A stretch of DNA of 64,000 bases from Acinetobacter lwoffii (GTDB lineage: Bacteria > Pseudomonadota > Gammaproteobacteria > Pseudomonadales > Moraxellaceae). Each line of letters begins with the position of its first letter. Within the stretch, counting starts at the first letter, position 1. Positions 53,564 through 62,989 of this stretch are shown here, in pieces. The stretch covers positions 1,426,001 to 1,490,000 of the forward strand of contig NZ_CP072549.1 of assembly GCF_019343495.1 (NCBI RefSeq). The letters run 5' to 3'. Position numbers and translations under genes: made by a program. Under the pieces are notes generated by a model. The model did no database searches. It saw nothing but the letters and a program-made list of their open reading frames with translations, and was not told the origin of the DNA.

Positions 53564-54844
53564 TTAACTTAAAGCTTTTACTATATGAGCTTCTGCCTCT
53601 TTAAATGAGATTTGCTCATTAAGTAGCATGGGCATTATAAAATCCAGAGACTCTTGCAATAAATTATTTTGAAAAGCCAGATTATTAATTTGTTCAACCA
53701 TAGGATCGACAATTTGATAGTATTTAGTTAATAAAATATTTGGAGGAACCACTATTAAACTATTATCAATTGTCCCTTTATTAATATGTGGCTGTTGTGC
53801 TCCTGTTCTCAAGCTCATTAATCTAGGAACTTCTGACAGAAAATAAGGGTACAAAAATGAAGATTTTAAATCTTCGTTCTCTTTAATACCTACTACTGAT
53901 TGATTAGTTGCAGCATCAAATGCCAAAATAGAAGGTCTTATATATCTGACAATTGATACAACTACAGTTCCTTTTGGTAATAGCTGAGCAGCAGAGTTTT
54001 CTAATCCTAGCTTGCTAATCTTTTGCAAAGAACTTGTTATAGGAAAATTTGAAACTTCTGCAGAGCTGAGCCATGGTATTTCGCCATCACTCCAATATTC
54101 ATCAGTCTTAGTATTAGGAGTTCCACCTAAGCAAGTTTTTGTTATATCTCCGATTTTTTTAACCTCCCATTTATTAGGAATCATAGTATTTAATGTTTGA
54201 TTAAATACTAATTTGCCCCCTAAAGCTTTGTATGGCTTATTATTTTCATTAGGAAAATTAAATTGTTTAAACCAAAAATTATAAATACAGACAAGAAATT
54301 CACTTAGCTGGCTGATAATTTTTACATTAGTATCAATTTTTTTTAAAACATTTAAAAAAAACTCTCCTATTAATAATTCTTCTTTCCGACTCTTTAATCT
54401 TGGAATTTTTAGATTCACCAAATCACTTTTTTTAAAATGTGGAATAACAAGCCCCACATGATAATTTTCAACTGTTTTCTGGATATACTCTGAACGCAAA
54501 ACAGCAAATAAATACTGATAATCAATTTTAGTTGGATCGCATCTAAAACTCATCATGTCTTGAGCGAAACAAAAGTTTACTGGATCAGGGACTAAGCATA
54601 CTCGCCCAGGAGTACCCTTATTCACAAATATTATATCATTTGGTTCAGGATGAGCTCTGAAAAAATTTGCTTTAGTCTCCTCATTAATATAACGAATATT
54701 TTCAAAGGTCGGATAAATACTACTGTGCTTTATACAGTTTGTAGCAATTAAAGGGAATCCTGTATCTGCTAAAGGTACAGATTTACCTCGATTATCAACA
54801 ATCTTACTTAATAAACTTGTTAAAGTAGAATAGTTACGATTCAT
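53564..54844 (-). CDS. hsdS: type I restriction specificity subunit HsdS
   Basis: 426 residues with two target-recognition domains and two helical spacers. TRD1 spans about 1-160 with FPLIATNCIKHSS and GLVIPHFKKSDLVNLKIP; the central helix is about 160-200. TRD2 contains GGTPNTKTDEYWSDGEIPWLSSAEVSNF, TGAQQPHINKGTI and a distal helix. It overlaps hsdM by 11 bp. Reduced basal pressure on TRDs means the recognition sequence cannot be predicted. Confidence 0.92.
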   Translation of the reverse strand: MNRNYSTLTSLLSKIVDNRGKSVPLADTGFPLIATNCIKHSSIYPTFENIRYINEETKANFFRAHPEPNDIIFVNKGTPGRVCLVPDPVNFCFAQDMMSFRCDPTKIDYQYLFAVLRSEYIQKTVENYHVGLVIPHFKKSDLVNLKIPRLKSRKEELLIGEFFLNVLKKIDTNVKIISQLSEFLVCIYNFWFKQFNFPNENNKPYKALGGKLVFNQTLNTMIPNKWEVKKIGDITKTCLGGTPNTKTDEYWSDGEIPWLSSAEVSNFPITSSLQKISKLGLENSAAQLLPKGTVVVSIVRYIRPSILAFDAATNQSVVGIKENEDLKSSFLYPYFLSEVPRLMSLRTGAQQPHINKGTIDNSLIVVPPNILLTKYYQIVDPMVEQINNLAFQNNLLQESLDFIMPMLLNEQISFKEAEAHIVKALS

Positions 54845-56471
54845 ATTTTAGGCCATTCAACTGTTGACTTATTGCACTCTGTAAATTGGAGGATTCACTA
54901 AACAGAATCGATAAATTATTTTGCATTTCATTAATTTTATTAGTAAATTCTTCTACACCTATATCAGTATTATCGAATTTCACTTCAAAGTATTGTCCTG
55001 CACTAAAACTATAATTTTTTTGCTGGATTTGCTCATAGTTCAAACAAATAGAAAAACCTTCCTGAAAGGATTTATTATTAAACGTATCAATAATTAGTTT
55101 TTCTTCTTCACCATTCAGAATAGTTTTTTGATTTTTTCCATCTTTAATTTTTTCTCCAAGATCAGAAGCATCAATTAAAATAACATTATCTTTACTATTA
55201 CCATCTAAAAATAAAATAGAAACATTCGTACCAGTAGTAGCAAAGATATTTGACGGCATAGAGATTACACCTGCCAAAATTTTATTTTTAACAATATATT
55301 CTCTGATCGACACATCAATACCAGTCTGTGATGTGATAAAACCTGTTGGTAAAACGATGGCAGCCCTTCCATTAGGTTTTAGCGAATAAATTATATGTTG
55401 CAAAAATAATTGGAAAATTTCCATTTTATCTTTGGAACGAGCTTTAATTTTAGGAATGCCAGCAAAAAAACGTTCTTTATTTGCTTTAGTATCGAGATCA
55501 TCTCTAAAATCACTAAAATCCAATTTAAAAGGGGGGTTTGAAACAATATAGTCAAACTTTTTAAGTTCATTACCATCCTTATGATAAGGATGAAGCATGG
55601 TATTGCCTTGCACTACATTTGGAATAGAGTGTACCAAATTGTTCAAAATTAGATTTAGTCGCAATAAATTTGATGACTTTTGTGAAATGTCCTGCGTATA
55701 GATGGCACAACGAGTTTCACCAATAACATGAGCCACATTCATCAACAATGTACCCGATCCCGCTGCCGGATCATAACAGGTTACATTTTTTACTTTACCT
55801 TGCTGATCTTTAGGGACAAGAATCTCTGCCATGATACGCGCTACAGCATGTGGTGTATAATACTCCGCATATTTACCACCACTATTCGAGTTATAGTCTT
55901 TAACCAAATATTCAAAGATAGAAGCATAAAAATCAAATTTCTGATCAAAGATACGCTCAAAACTAAACTCTACTAATTCATTAATGATCGCTTTGCAAAA
56001 CTCATCACGCTTAGAAGGATCACTAATAAACTGACTAAGTTCATCAAACAACTTAATTTTTGCACCGCCATCGGTTTGGACTGCAAAAATTTCATTATTC
56101 TGAATAGAAATATCTCTTAATGTATCATCAAAGAGTTTAGAAAAATCAGGTTCATTTTGTTGACTAAATAGGTAACTAATAAAGTGTTGAGGTTTAAGAA
56201 TCGCAGTATCTGCTTGCATCTGTAATGCAAGCATCTCTAACTCATCATCTGACATTTTAGAGAGCACATCTTCCCATCTTTTAGCTTGAGCTAAATTTGA
56301 ATCAACTTTTTTTGCTTCATAAGCAAATTTATCATTTAGAAACTTATACAAGAAAGCCTGTGTGATAATTTTAAACTCATTACCATCATTACCAAGTCCA
56401 TAGTTGGCACAGATAGCTTTTAAACCATCAATAAGCTCTCTAACTTTTTGCTGAAACTGAATTTCTACCAT
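54834..56471 (-). CDS. hsdM: type I restriction-modification methyltransferase HsdM
   Basis: 545 residues. SAM motif I is DPAAGSGTLL (234-243) and the catalytic motif IV is NPPF (312-315), which marks N6-adenine methylation. The N-terminal helical HsdM domain and the YTPHAVARIMAEILVP region are typical. It overlaps hsdR by 7 bp and hsdS by 11 bp, so the three are one operon. Confidence 0.95.
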   Translation of the reverse strand: MVEIQFQQKVRELIDGLKAICANYGLGNDGNEFKIITQAFLYKFLNDKFAYEAKKVDSNLAQAKRWEDVLSKMSDDELEMLALQMQADTAILKPQHFISYLFSQQNEPDFSKLFDDTLRDISIQNNEIFAVQTDGGAKIKLFDELSQFISDPSKRDEFCKAIINELVEFSFERIFDQKFDFYASIFEYLVKDYNSNSGGKYAEYYTPHAVARIMAEILVPKDQQGKVKNVTCYDPAAGSGTLLMNVAHVIGETRCAIYTQDISQKSSNLLRLNLILNNLVHSIPNVVQGNTMLHPYHKDGNELKKFDYIVSNPPFKLDFSDFRDDLDTKANKERFFAGIPKIKARSKDKMEIFQLFLQHIIYSLKPNGRAAIVLPTGFITSQTGIDVSIREYIVKNKILAGVISMPSNIFATTGTNVSILFLDGNSKDNVILIDASDLGEKIKDGKNQKTILNGEEEKLIIDTFNNKSFQEGFSICLNYEQIQQKNYSFSAGQYFEVKFDNTDIGVEEFTNKINEMQNNLSILFSESSNLQSAISQQLNGLKYES

Positions 56472-59400
56472 TGCCCTGAACCACCATTGAACTCTTTGAG
56501 GTACTCATTTACCACAAGCTGGTTAATATACCGTGTAGTCGTTGGATTTAATGCAATGTTCTGTTCATTTTTAAAGCGTTTGATAATATTTGGCATCATC
56601 ACCCGAGCGAAGTATGCTCCATTGTCCAATACACTTTCACTATCTAAAACACGCTCATCTGCATCCTTTTTTAAACCAATTAGAGCTTCATAAATTTGCC
56701 TTTCAGACTTTGAAATATCCCCTTGCTCATGCAGTCTCTTATGTACACGTGTGAACTTAATATCGCCCTTGTATTTGTCACTCAGCTGCTTATTTGCACG
56801 GTTTAATTCTTTTATACGGTCATGAATTTGTTGCAATGTACCAATATTTGAAACCATCTCTTGTTGGGTTACTTCGCTCAATTTTTTCTTTTTGAACAGC
56901 CGTTCGAGTTCCTCTTTTAAACTGATAAACTTTTCATCTTGCTGATCAAAATTACTTGCTAGAGCCTCTCTCGTTTTACGCAATGTATCTTTAAGCTGAT
57001 CTGCTAAAACAAGCTCCTCTTCAGCAATTTTATGAAACTTGAAAATCACATCCTCGAGCGCTAAATTGAGTAGATTCGTAGTATCCTCGCCATTCTCAAT
57101 ACTCTCTTTTAAATTCAGCATATCTAAATGGTTACTTGTTTCTCGGAACATGATATTGATTTTTTCAAAATCTAAAGAACGTAGTTGCTCATATTCACCC
57201 TGTAAACGCATGAGGTTATATAAGCTTTTTGCATCAGCTAAGCTTTTCTTAAGTTCCAATACTTTTTTACGGTCAGCAATTTGTTGGATTTGCTCTGAGA
57301 AATGTTCCATGTTGTCCGTATCAAAACGGAATAACAAATCTTTTAATTGATTAATTTCCTGATCAATTTCTTCTTTAGACTTGAAGAGATGAGAGTAACT
57401 ATCCATCTCATCACCTAACTCTGCCTGCAATTCCTCAAAATAGGCTTTGTTTGTTGCATCAAATTCTTTTCGAATATCTGCAAAGTCAACAACGTAACCA
57501 TACCTAAAATCCTTGTAAGTACGGTTCACACGAGTTAATGCCTGAAGCAAGTTATGCTCTCGGATCACACGACCAATATAAAGCTTCTTTAATCGAGGTG
57601 CATCAAAACCAGTTAGCAACATGTTATAGACAAAGAGAAAATCAATTTTTCCTGCTTTAAAAGCATCAATCCAATCTTTACGCTCTTGTTTATCACCCAC
57701 ATCATGTAAAATGAGCGCAGCAGATTTAACTTTGTTTTTTTCCTTTAAATGCTCTGTATAAGACGTATCTGTCTTAGTAGCATCATTGTCTTTCTTATAT
57801 TTTGCATTAAAAATTTCAAACATCTGTTTCGCTTGTTCTGAGCTATCACAGATGACCATTCCACCTATTGTCGGATCATTACAAGCACCACGACTATTCT
57901 CAAAATCTTGAACAATGTAATCGAGCATTGGTTCTACAAACATTGGATGCGCATAAATAATTTTTTTATCGACATCTCCCTGCTTAACCTCTGCTTGCGC
58001 CAATGCTTCTTGTAAAGCAATTTTATAGTTCGTTTGGATATCTTCTCGAATCAAACGTAATGTATAGCCATCAGCAATTGAAGCATTGTAGTAATACTTA
58101 TGAATGTAATCTCCAAACAACGATCTTGAATTGTAATCCGTTCCTAATAGAGGAGTCCCTGTCAGACCAATTTTAATTGCATTACGATCAGAAACATCTA
58201 AATTTGCAAGAAAGCTACCTTTAGGATTGTAGCTACGATGTACCTCATCTAAGAAGTAAACACGCTGAATATCAACACTGTAATCCTTTGTAGACACAAT
58301 AGTTGGATCATCTGCAAACTTTTGGATATTGATTACAGTAATCTCTGGTTTGCCACTGTTATTGTGGATGACCTTAGTTGCCTTAATATCCTTAGTAAAT
58401 TCATCTCTAGAGTTAATCGTATGTACAACTAGCCCACGACTAGCAAATTCACCCTGTGCTTGCTGTAGTAAATCAAGTCGATCCACAATGAAATAAAACT
58501 TAGGAATTACATTATTTCGTTGATAATAATCTGTCAGAAATTTGACGTTATAGTAAGTTAATGCTGTTTTACCACTACCTTGAGTATGCCAAATAATTCC
58601 TTTACGGATGCCTTCATCTAATTTTCTTTCAATTGCCTTAGTTGCAAACAATTGTGGATAACGCATGATGTGTTTTTGCACACCATTTTCTGTTTCCACA
58701 TAAGCAATTGAATAACGTAACATAAATGCTAAGCGCTCTCGGCTTAGCAAAGAAGTACAAATTCGGTTGGTAGGTCTATTAGGATCTTTATTGGTAATAA
58801 ATTCAGGGCTATTTCTAATCACCTCAAAATTATTGTCTTTAAGAATACGAATTTCTTCTGATTCAGCTAAAGGACTCAATAAATGAGTGAGATTAAAAAT
58901 TTCTTCTTCTCGGAAATAATTAAAACTTGGCTTGTGATACGACGGAGTGGCATAAAAAGCTCCCATGATTGGCTGAATAGCCTCATCATCGTATTCCATA
59001 TTGTTTGAGAAGATCATGAACTGAGTAATGTTGATAAATCTTTTAAATTTAGAGTTTTGGAAACGCTTATTTATTCGGTCTCTTTCTGCTAAGACACCGT
59101 CTTTATTATTTGGTTTCTTCACCTCAATGAAGACTAAAGGCATACCATTGACTAGGATCGTAATATCAGGACGAAATTCATCATCTCCGTTTTGACAAGT
59201 AAGCTCCGTAACAACATTGAACGTATTGTTATTGATATTTTCAAAATCAATAAGTTTGATACCAGCACGATTGATCAACTTGCTGAAGAATACTTTCCCT
59301 AAATCATCATTATCTAAAGTTAGCTTTAAATCTTGTAACTCTCTTTGAATATCATCTTTTTCAAATGAAGGATTAATTCGGCTTACTGATTCCAAGAATA

Positions 59401-59524
59401 TTTCAGGGAAAATATTAGACTCCATATCCCATTTATGTTCTTTTAAAGAAAGATACTTATAACCAAGCCTTGTTAAATGAAGAATTGTTGGAATTTTTAC
59501 GCGAGCATCTTCATTGAACTTCAT
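56465..59524 (-). CDS. hsdR: type I restriction endonuclease subunit HsdR
   Basis: 1019 residues. The N-terminal PD-(D/E)xK nuclease has D120, E134 and K136 in FRPDITILVNG and VFIEVKKPN. The SF2 motor has Walker A TQGSGKTAL (about 315-322), DEVH (426-429) and KIGLTGTPLLGTD. A long charged helical C-terminus (about 700-960) contacts the methylase. No frameshift is visible. First gene of the operon; GAGGG lies upstream of the start. Confidence 0.95.
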   Translation of the reverse strand: MKFNEDARVKIPTILHLTRLGYKYLSLKEHKWDMESNIFPEIFLESVSRINPSFEKDDIQRELQDLKLTLDNDDLGKVFFSKLINRAGIKLIDFENINNNTFNVVTELTCQNGDDEFRPDITILVNGMPLVFIEVKKPNNKDGVLAERDRINKRFQNSKFKRFINITQFMIFSNNMEYDDEAIQPIMGAFYATPSYHKPSFNYFREEEIFNLTHLLSPLAESEEIRILKDNNFEVIRNSPEFITNKDPNRPTNRICTSLLSRERLAFMLRYSIAYVETENGVQKHIMRYPQLFATKAIERKLDEGIRKGIIWHTQGSGKTALTYYNVKFLTDYYQRNNVIPKFYFIVDRLDLLQQAQGEFASRGLVVHTINSRDEFTKDIKATKVIHNNSGKPEITVINIQKFADDPTIVSTKDYSVDIQRVYFLDEVHRSYNPKGSFLANLDVSDRNAIKIGLTGTPLLGTDYNSRSLFGDYIHKYYYNASIADGYTLRLIREDIQTNYKIALQEALAQAEVKQGDVDKKIIYAHPMFVEPMLDYIVQDFENSRGACNDPTIGGMVICDSSEQAKQMFEIFNAKYKKDNDATKTDTSYTEHLKEKNKVKSAALILHDVGDKQERKDWIDAFKAGKIDFLFVYNMLLTGFDAPRLKKLYIGRVIREHNLLQALTRVNRTYKDFRYGYVVDFADIRKEFDATNKAYFEELQAELGDEMDSYSHLFKSKEEIDQEINQLKDLLFRFDTDNMEHFSEQIQQIADRKKVLELKKSLADAKSLYNLMRLQGEYEQLRSLDFEKINIMFRETSNHLDMLNLKESIENGEDTTNLLNLALEDVIFKFHKIAEEELVLADQLKDTLRKTREALASNFDQQDEKFISLKEELERLFKKKKLSEVTQQEMVSNIGTLQQIHDRIKELNRANKQLSDKYKGDIKFTRVHKRLHEQGDISKSERQIYEALIGLKKDADERVLDSESVLDNGAYFARVMMPNIIKRFKNEQNIALNPTTTRYINQLVVNEYLKEFNGGSGQW

Positions 59525-59641
59525 GGAACCCTCAAACTAAAATTTTATTTATCAGATACTAAGCTATCAATATTTGAGTTAAAATTCTACGTATGGGTAA
59601 ATCAAAAATCCAATATTTTACTGCTTGATTAATTTTTAAAT

Positions 59642-60301
59642 TTATAAATACCAAAGGATATATCCATTTTCACGTCCTTGTGAATAAGCCCACTCCGCAA
59701 CTTTATGCGACCGCTCTTTATCCGTCAGAAAACCAAGTACAGAAATTTGATCTACAATAATGAGATCCTGTTCTTCATTCCGCTCTCGCCATTTGTGCAA
59801 AAACTCATGCGATGCAAGCAAATTACTTTTCTTAGAATTACAGCTTGGATCTGCAAACACAAAGTTATGCCCTGTATCAGATGGGTACATTGACCAAGGA
59901 ATAAAATGATCGACTGCATAATTGCCTTGTCTCATCGGTTTATTGCAATAGAAACATTGGCAATCTTGTAGCTCGACCAACACATTCGCTACCGCATTTA
60001 ACTGGTTCCGACTCGGCTCAAACATAAATTGTTCAAGGCTTGGTAATTTATTCAAGATTGGTGAATTGCTACTGTTCTTACGAATATAGTCAATCCATCG
60101 TTTCTGACTCAACTCTTCTATAATCTCACTGAACTGTCGTAAGCAAAACATGACTAGAGGTAAAAGGATCAGTTGCTTTCCACATTGATCGAGCTGATAT
60201 AAAAACTCAAAATTTTGACCATTGATATTTTGCAAGTAACACACTGGCATATCTTTTACAGTGCGAGCGACATCTTTATAGTAGTAGTGTATAGTTTTCA
60301 T
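59642..60301 (-). CDS. HNH endonuclease
   Basis: 219 residues from the ATG at 60301 (an upstream GTG at 60310 is possible). The C-terminal HNH fold has the CFYCNKPMRQGNYAVDHFIPWS core, a zinc CxxC followed by DH, then NFVFADPSCNSKKSNLL. The N-terminal 100 residues are helical and unassigned. It sits upstream of hsdR in the same direction and probably belongs to the defence set. Confidence 0.85.
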   Translation of the reverse strand: MKTIHYYYKDVARTVKDMPVCYLQNINGQNFEFLYQLDQCGKQLILLPLVMFCLRQFSEIIEELSQKRWIDYIRKNSSNSPILNKLPSLEQFMFEPSRNQLNAVANVLVELQDCQCFYCNKPMRQGNYAVDHFIPWSMYPSDTGHNFVFADPSCNSKKSNLLASHEFLHKWRERNEEQDLIIVDQISVLGFLTDKERSHKVAEWAYSQGRENGYILWYL

Positions 60302-60372
60302 TACGGACACTTAGGCTAAAAGACATTTTCAGTCTACAAAAAAACAAAAAATAAGGGAGCTAAGAGCATCCC

Positions 60373-60603
60373 TTATCCTCGACTCGCCAACTTACTTTCA
60401 ATCCATTGATGGATTTCATAAGCTGACCAGCCGATACGATTTTGAGTAATTTTAACTTTCTTTGGAAAAGTTGGATCATAGTAGGGTGAGTCCTCATCCA
60501 TCATCTCGTAGATGGTAGAACGCCCCACACCGACAAATTCTACGACCTTCTTAATACTGATGAGTTGATTCATTTGAAATGTTTGACCGATAAACGCATT
60601 CAT
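60373..60603 (-). CDS. AlpA-family HTH regulator
   Basis: 76 residues with a MerR/AlpA-type helix-turn-helix: ISIKKVVEFVGVGRSTIYEMMDEDSPYYDPTFPKKVKI and the IGWSAYEIHQWIESKL end. AGGAG lies upstream of the ATG at 60603. AlpA-type proteins control excision or early genes of integrative elements. Its promoter carries a 14-bp motif shared with the exonuclease gene. Confidence 0.88.
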   Translation of the reverse strand: MNAFIGQTFQMNQLISIKKVVEFVGVGRSTIYEMMDEDSPYYDPTFPKKVKITQNRIGWSAYEIHQWIESKLASRG

Positions 60604-60657
60604 GAGGCTAGCTCCTAATCATTGATGCGAGCGGCTATTCGCTCAAATAATAGAGCC

Positions 60658-60671
60658 GGTCTGTAAAATTT
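60658..60671 (-). promoter_or_regulatory. conserved 14-bp promoter motif upstream of alpA
   Basis: AAATTTTACAGACC on the minus strand, five bases before a TATTAT box. The same 14 bases lie upstream of the YqaJ exonuclease at 62863-62876, also followed by a TATTTA box. Confidence 0.5.
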
Positions 60672-60698
60672 AACGTTAGCTATCTTCTCTCCTCTCGC

Positions 60699-61598
60699 TT
60701 AATTCACAGCTCTTACACTCCTCTGCAATCCCTGCTGAATATCCTCGACAAACCCTTCAGGTGAAGTCTGTTGCTCCATTGCTCGGCTGTGTTCTTGTTC
60801 AGGATAGTATTCCTCCAGCACATCTAAGCCTTCCTCTATATCCGTTTCAAATCGCGCATTCGCAAAACCCTTCCTTGCCGTAAAGTCCAAAGCTTCCTGA
60901 TAAAACCCAGCTTGTTTACTCTGCTCATCAATTTGTCTGGCTTGAGCAATCGCATCATTCAAGTTAATCCCTTCCCTTAAGGTCAGATCCACGTAATACA
61001 CCGGCTGACGATAGCTTTGTGTGGTGCTTTTGCCTCTTAAAGTCAGTTGCAAAGGCAGACAAGACAATAAGCCTCCTGAAGCTGCGTTGTAATAACTCAG
61101 TCGTGCAGCCAAAGTCCGAATACTGTTAAAGCCGGTGGTTCTAAAGATGAAGGTGCCAAACTCATCCGAGTCATCCAGGTTCACATGTAAACGTCCATAA
61201 GGTTTGCAGTTGCCACCTTGAGCCAGAGGACATAAATCTGGCGATGGACAGGGATGCTGCTCGACGCCTTGGTTGGTTAAACGCTGACAGGTTTCACCAT
61301 TCCCTACACACACTGGCCGTCCTGTCTGTCGGTCAAACAGGCTGTATTCCGCACGTAGGTTTAAGTCAGGATCATTAAAAATCATTCGCACGGGAATGGT
61401 TCTCAGTTTTTGCCCTGTAGCCTGACTGCGTAGCTGTTCATCCAGTGGATGTTTCACCCATCCTTCTTTGCTTTGGATTTGGGACGTAATGGTGAACTGA
61501 TCATCCTTTTCAGGCAGACGTTTGCCGTTCTTTTCGACCATCCGACCAATACTGATACGTCCTAGAGCCGGTGGTGTAATCGCTAAACCTTTAATCAT
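60699..61598 (-). CDS. ICE-type conserved hypothetical (hydrolase/metal-binding annotation)
   Basis: 299 residues. Two cysteine-rich segments, CVGNGETCQRL and HPCPSPDLCPLAQGGNC, may bind zinc. YGRLHVNLDDSDEFGTFIFRTTGFNSIRTLAARLSYYN is the best-conserved block of a family common in integrative conjugative elements, often listed as hydrolase or metal-binding protein, with resemblance to recombination directionality factors. GAGGAAAA lies upstream. Function unproved. Confidence 0.65.
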   Translation of the reverse strand: MIKGLAITPPALGRISIGRMVEKNGKRLPEKDDQFTITSQIQSKEGWVKHPLDEQLRSQATGQKLRTIPVRMIFNDPDLNLRAEYSLFDRQTGRPVCVGNGETCQRLTNQGVEQHPCPSPDLCPLAQGGNCKPYGRLHVNLDDSDEFGTFIFRTTGFNSIRTLAARLSYYNAASGGLLSCLPLQLTLRGKSTTQSYRQPVYYVDLTLREGINLNDAIAQARQIDEQSKQAGFYQEALDFTARKGFANARFETDIEEGLDVLEEYYPEQEHSRAMEQQTSPEGFVEDIQQGLQRSVRAVN

Positions 61599-61702
61599 TC
61601 TATTTTCCTCAATTTGATTTTTTTACAGATCATCCACCTTTATGTAGATCACCTGATTCAATAAATATGTATATAGCTCGCTACAAAAGCCGCGACCGTA
61701 TT

Positions 61703-61729
61703 GCCCTCTATTCCTAGCGAATGGAGGGC
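61703..61729. repeat. stable hairpin between YqaJ gene and the ICE hypothetical gene
   Basis: GCCCTCTATTC (61703-61713) pairs with GAATGGAGGGC (61719-61729), with one wobble and a five-base loop, in a GC-rich patch of an otherwise AT-rich region. It may end or process the minus-strand transcript. Confidence 0.55.
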
Positions 61730-61774
61730 GGGGAGCGGTTTTTGCGCATCGCTATTCAAATGGGCTGAAACAGG

Positions 61775-62839
61775 CTAGTCGGTATAGATGTTGAATCGAC
61801 GACCGCCTTGCTTCTGAAGTGGATAAAGCTCAATGAGTTCAGGCTGATGCTGAAGCAATGCTTTGGTATTCAGACTGATGGAATCCTTAGCTTTTTTCCA
61901 GACCACCGAGCCATGAGCAAAGGTGGCTCGTTCAGCATCTTTCATTAACATCTGGATGTGATGCTTCAGCTGGTCAAAGCGTTCCTGCTTATGCTGAATC
62001 TCTTCTTTCATTTTGATGAGCTGATCAAACATCAAATTGGCATTTTCATTTTGCGATAGATCCTCTACGGTTAAAGGTACATGCGCTGGATAAAGTTGTT
62101 GAATCGCTTTAGCTGCGGATTCACTGGCATCGACTGATGGCGGTATATCCTTTTTCACACATTCCCAGAAATATCGTTCTGCTTTAACAATATGCTCAAT
62201 CACTGATTCAGAACGAGTGACTTTAAAGATCTTGGTTTCATGCCCACAAATAAGCACACAGACATGTGCTGCCTGTTTACCAGTTACCACCAGTTGATGT
62301 TGCACCTGACAAAGCACGTATAAAGGCACACCATCACGCCACAACTTAGCACCATGCTCACCGGCAGTCTTACATTCCAGGATCTGGACGTCATCACTAC
62401 CCACGACCGCATAGTCCAGATTTGCCAACATAAAGGATTTGTCTGGATCGGGATGCTGAAGCACGGCATTAACTCGTCTCACTTTATTATTGGTGTGCAG
62501 ACTGTAGTACTCAGCCACCAATGGCTCTAACTGTTTGCCCCAATACAGCGGTGCAACGCCTGAGCTGTCATCATCAATGTTCTGCTGAGTTCGACCGGTC
62601 TTGATCATCCACAGTTCCAACATCGACATATAGGGATTCAACCCACATGCGGTTGCGGCATCACTACTGCCAATACCTTGCTTACGTACTTCCAGCCATT
62701 CCTGGTAATCCATGTTTTTTGTATTAGCTAAACGCTTAGCTGTCGTTGTTCGTTTAGCGACTGTATTTGATTGATTGCTCTCATTCGGAATTGGAAAATG
62801 AGTTCGTTGAGGGATATTTATCGGTGCAATCTGATTCAT
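61775..62839 (-). CDS. YqaJ-like viral recombinase/exonuclease
   Basis: 354 residues. The N-terminal basic leader precedes the lambda-exonuclease fold: EWLEVRKQGIGSSDAATACGLNPYMSMLELW, then ANLDYAVVGSDDVQILECKTA with the catalytic aspartate, glutamate and lysine. A coiled-coil tail follows (about 260-315). AAGGATCAGAGC precedes the start. It processes double-stranded ends in recombination of the element. Confidence 0.88.
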   Translation of the reverse strand: MNQIAPINIPQRTHFPIPNESNQSNTVAKRTTTAKRLANTKNMDYQEWLEVRKQGIGSSDAATACGLNPYMSMLELWMIKTGRTQQNIDDDSSGVAPLYWGKQLEPLVAEYYSLHTNNKVRRVNAVLQHPDPDKSFMLANLDYAVVGSDDVQILECKTAGEHGAKLWRDGVPLYVLCQVQHQLVVTGKQAAHVCVLICGHETKIFKVTRSESVIEHIVKAERYFWECVKKDIPPSVDASESAAKAIQQLYPAHVPLTVEDLSQNENANLMFDQLIKMKEEIQHKQERFDQLKHHIQMLMKDAERATFAHGSVVWKKAKDSISLNTKALLQHQPELIELYPLQKQGGRRFNIYTD

Positions 62840-62862
62840 GCTCTGATCCTTATAAATAGTGA

Positions 62863-62876
62863 GGTCTGTAAAATTT
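62863..62876 (-). promoter_or_regulatory. conserved 14-bp promoter motif upstream of the exonuclease gene
   Basis: Identical to 60658-60671 (AAATTTTACAGACC on the minus strand) and followed four bases later by TATTTA. It lies directly after the terminator of the DUF932 gene. Confidence 0.5.
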
Positions 62877-62890
62877 TCGGCATAAAAAAA

Positions 62891-62910
62891 GCCACATCTG
62901 GAGATGTGGC
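62891..62910 (-). terminator. Rho-independent terminator of the DUF932 gene
   Basis: GCCACATC and GATGTGGC pair around a four-base loop. On the minus strand TTTTTTT follows. It is about 80 bp past the DUF932 stop and before the exonuclease promoter motif. Confidence 0.88.
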
Positions 62911-62989
62911 AAAAGGGGTGTTTTCACTGGAGAAGGATCATCTGCATGACCCTTGACCATTATTGTAATAGCACTGGCTTAAATGAAAC

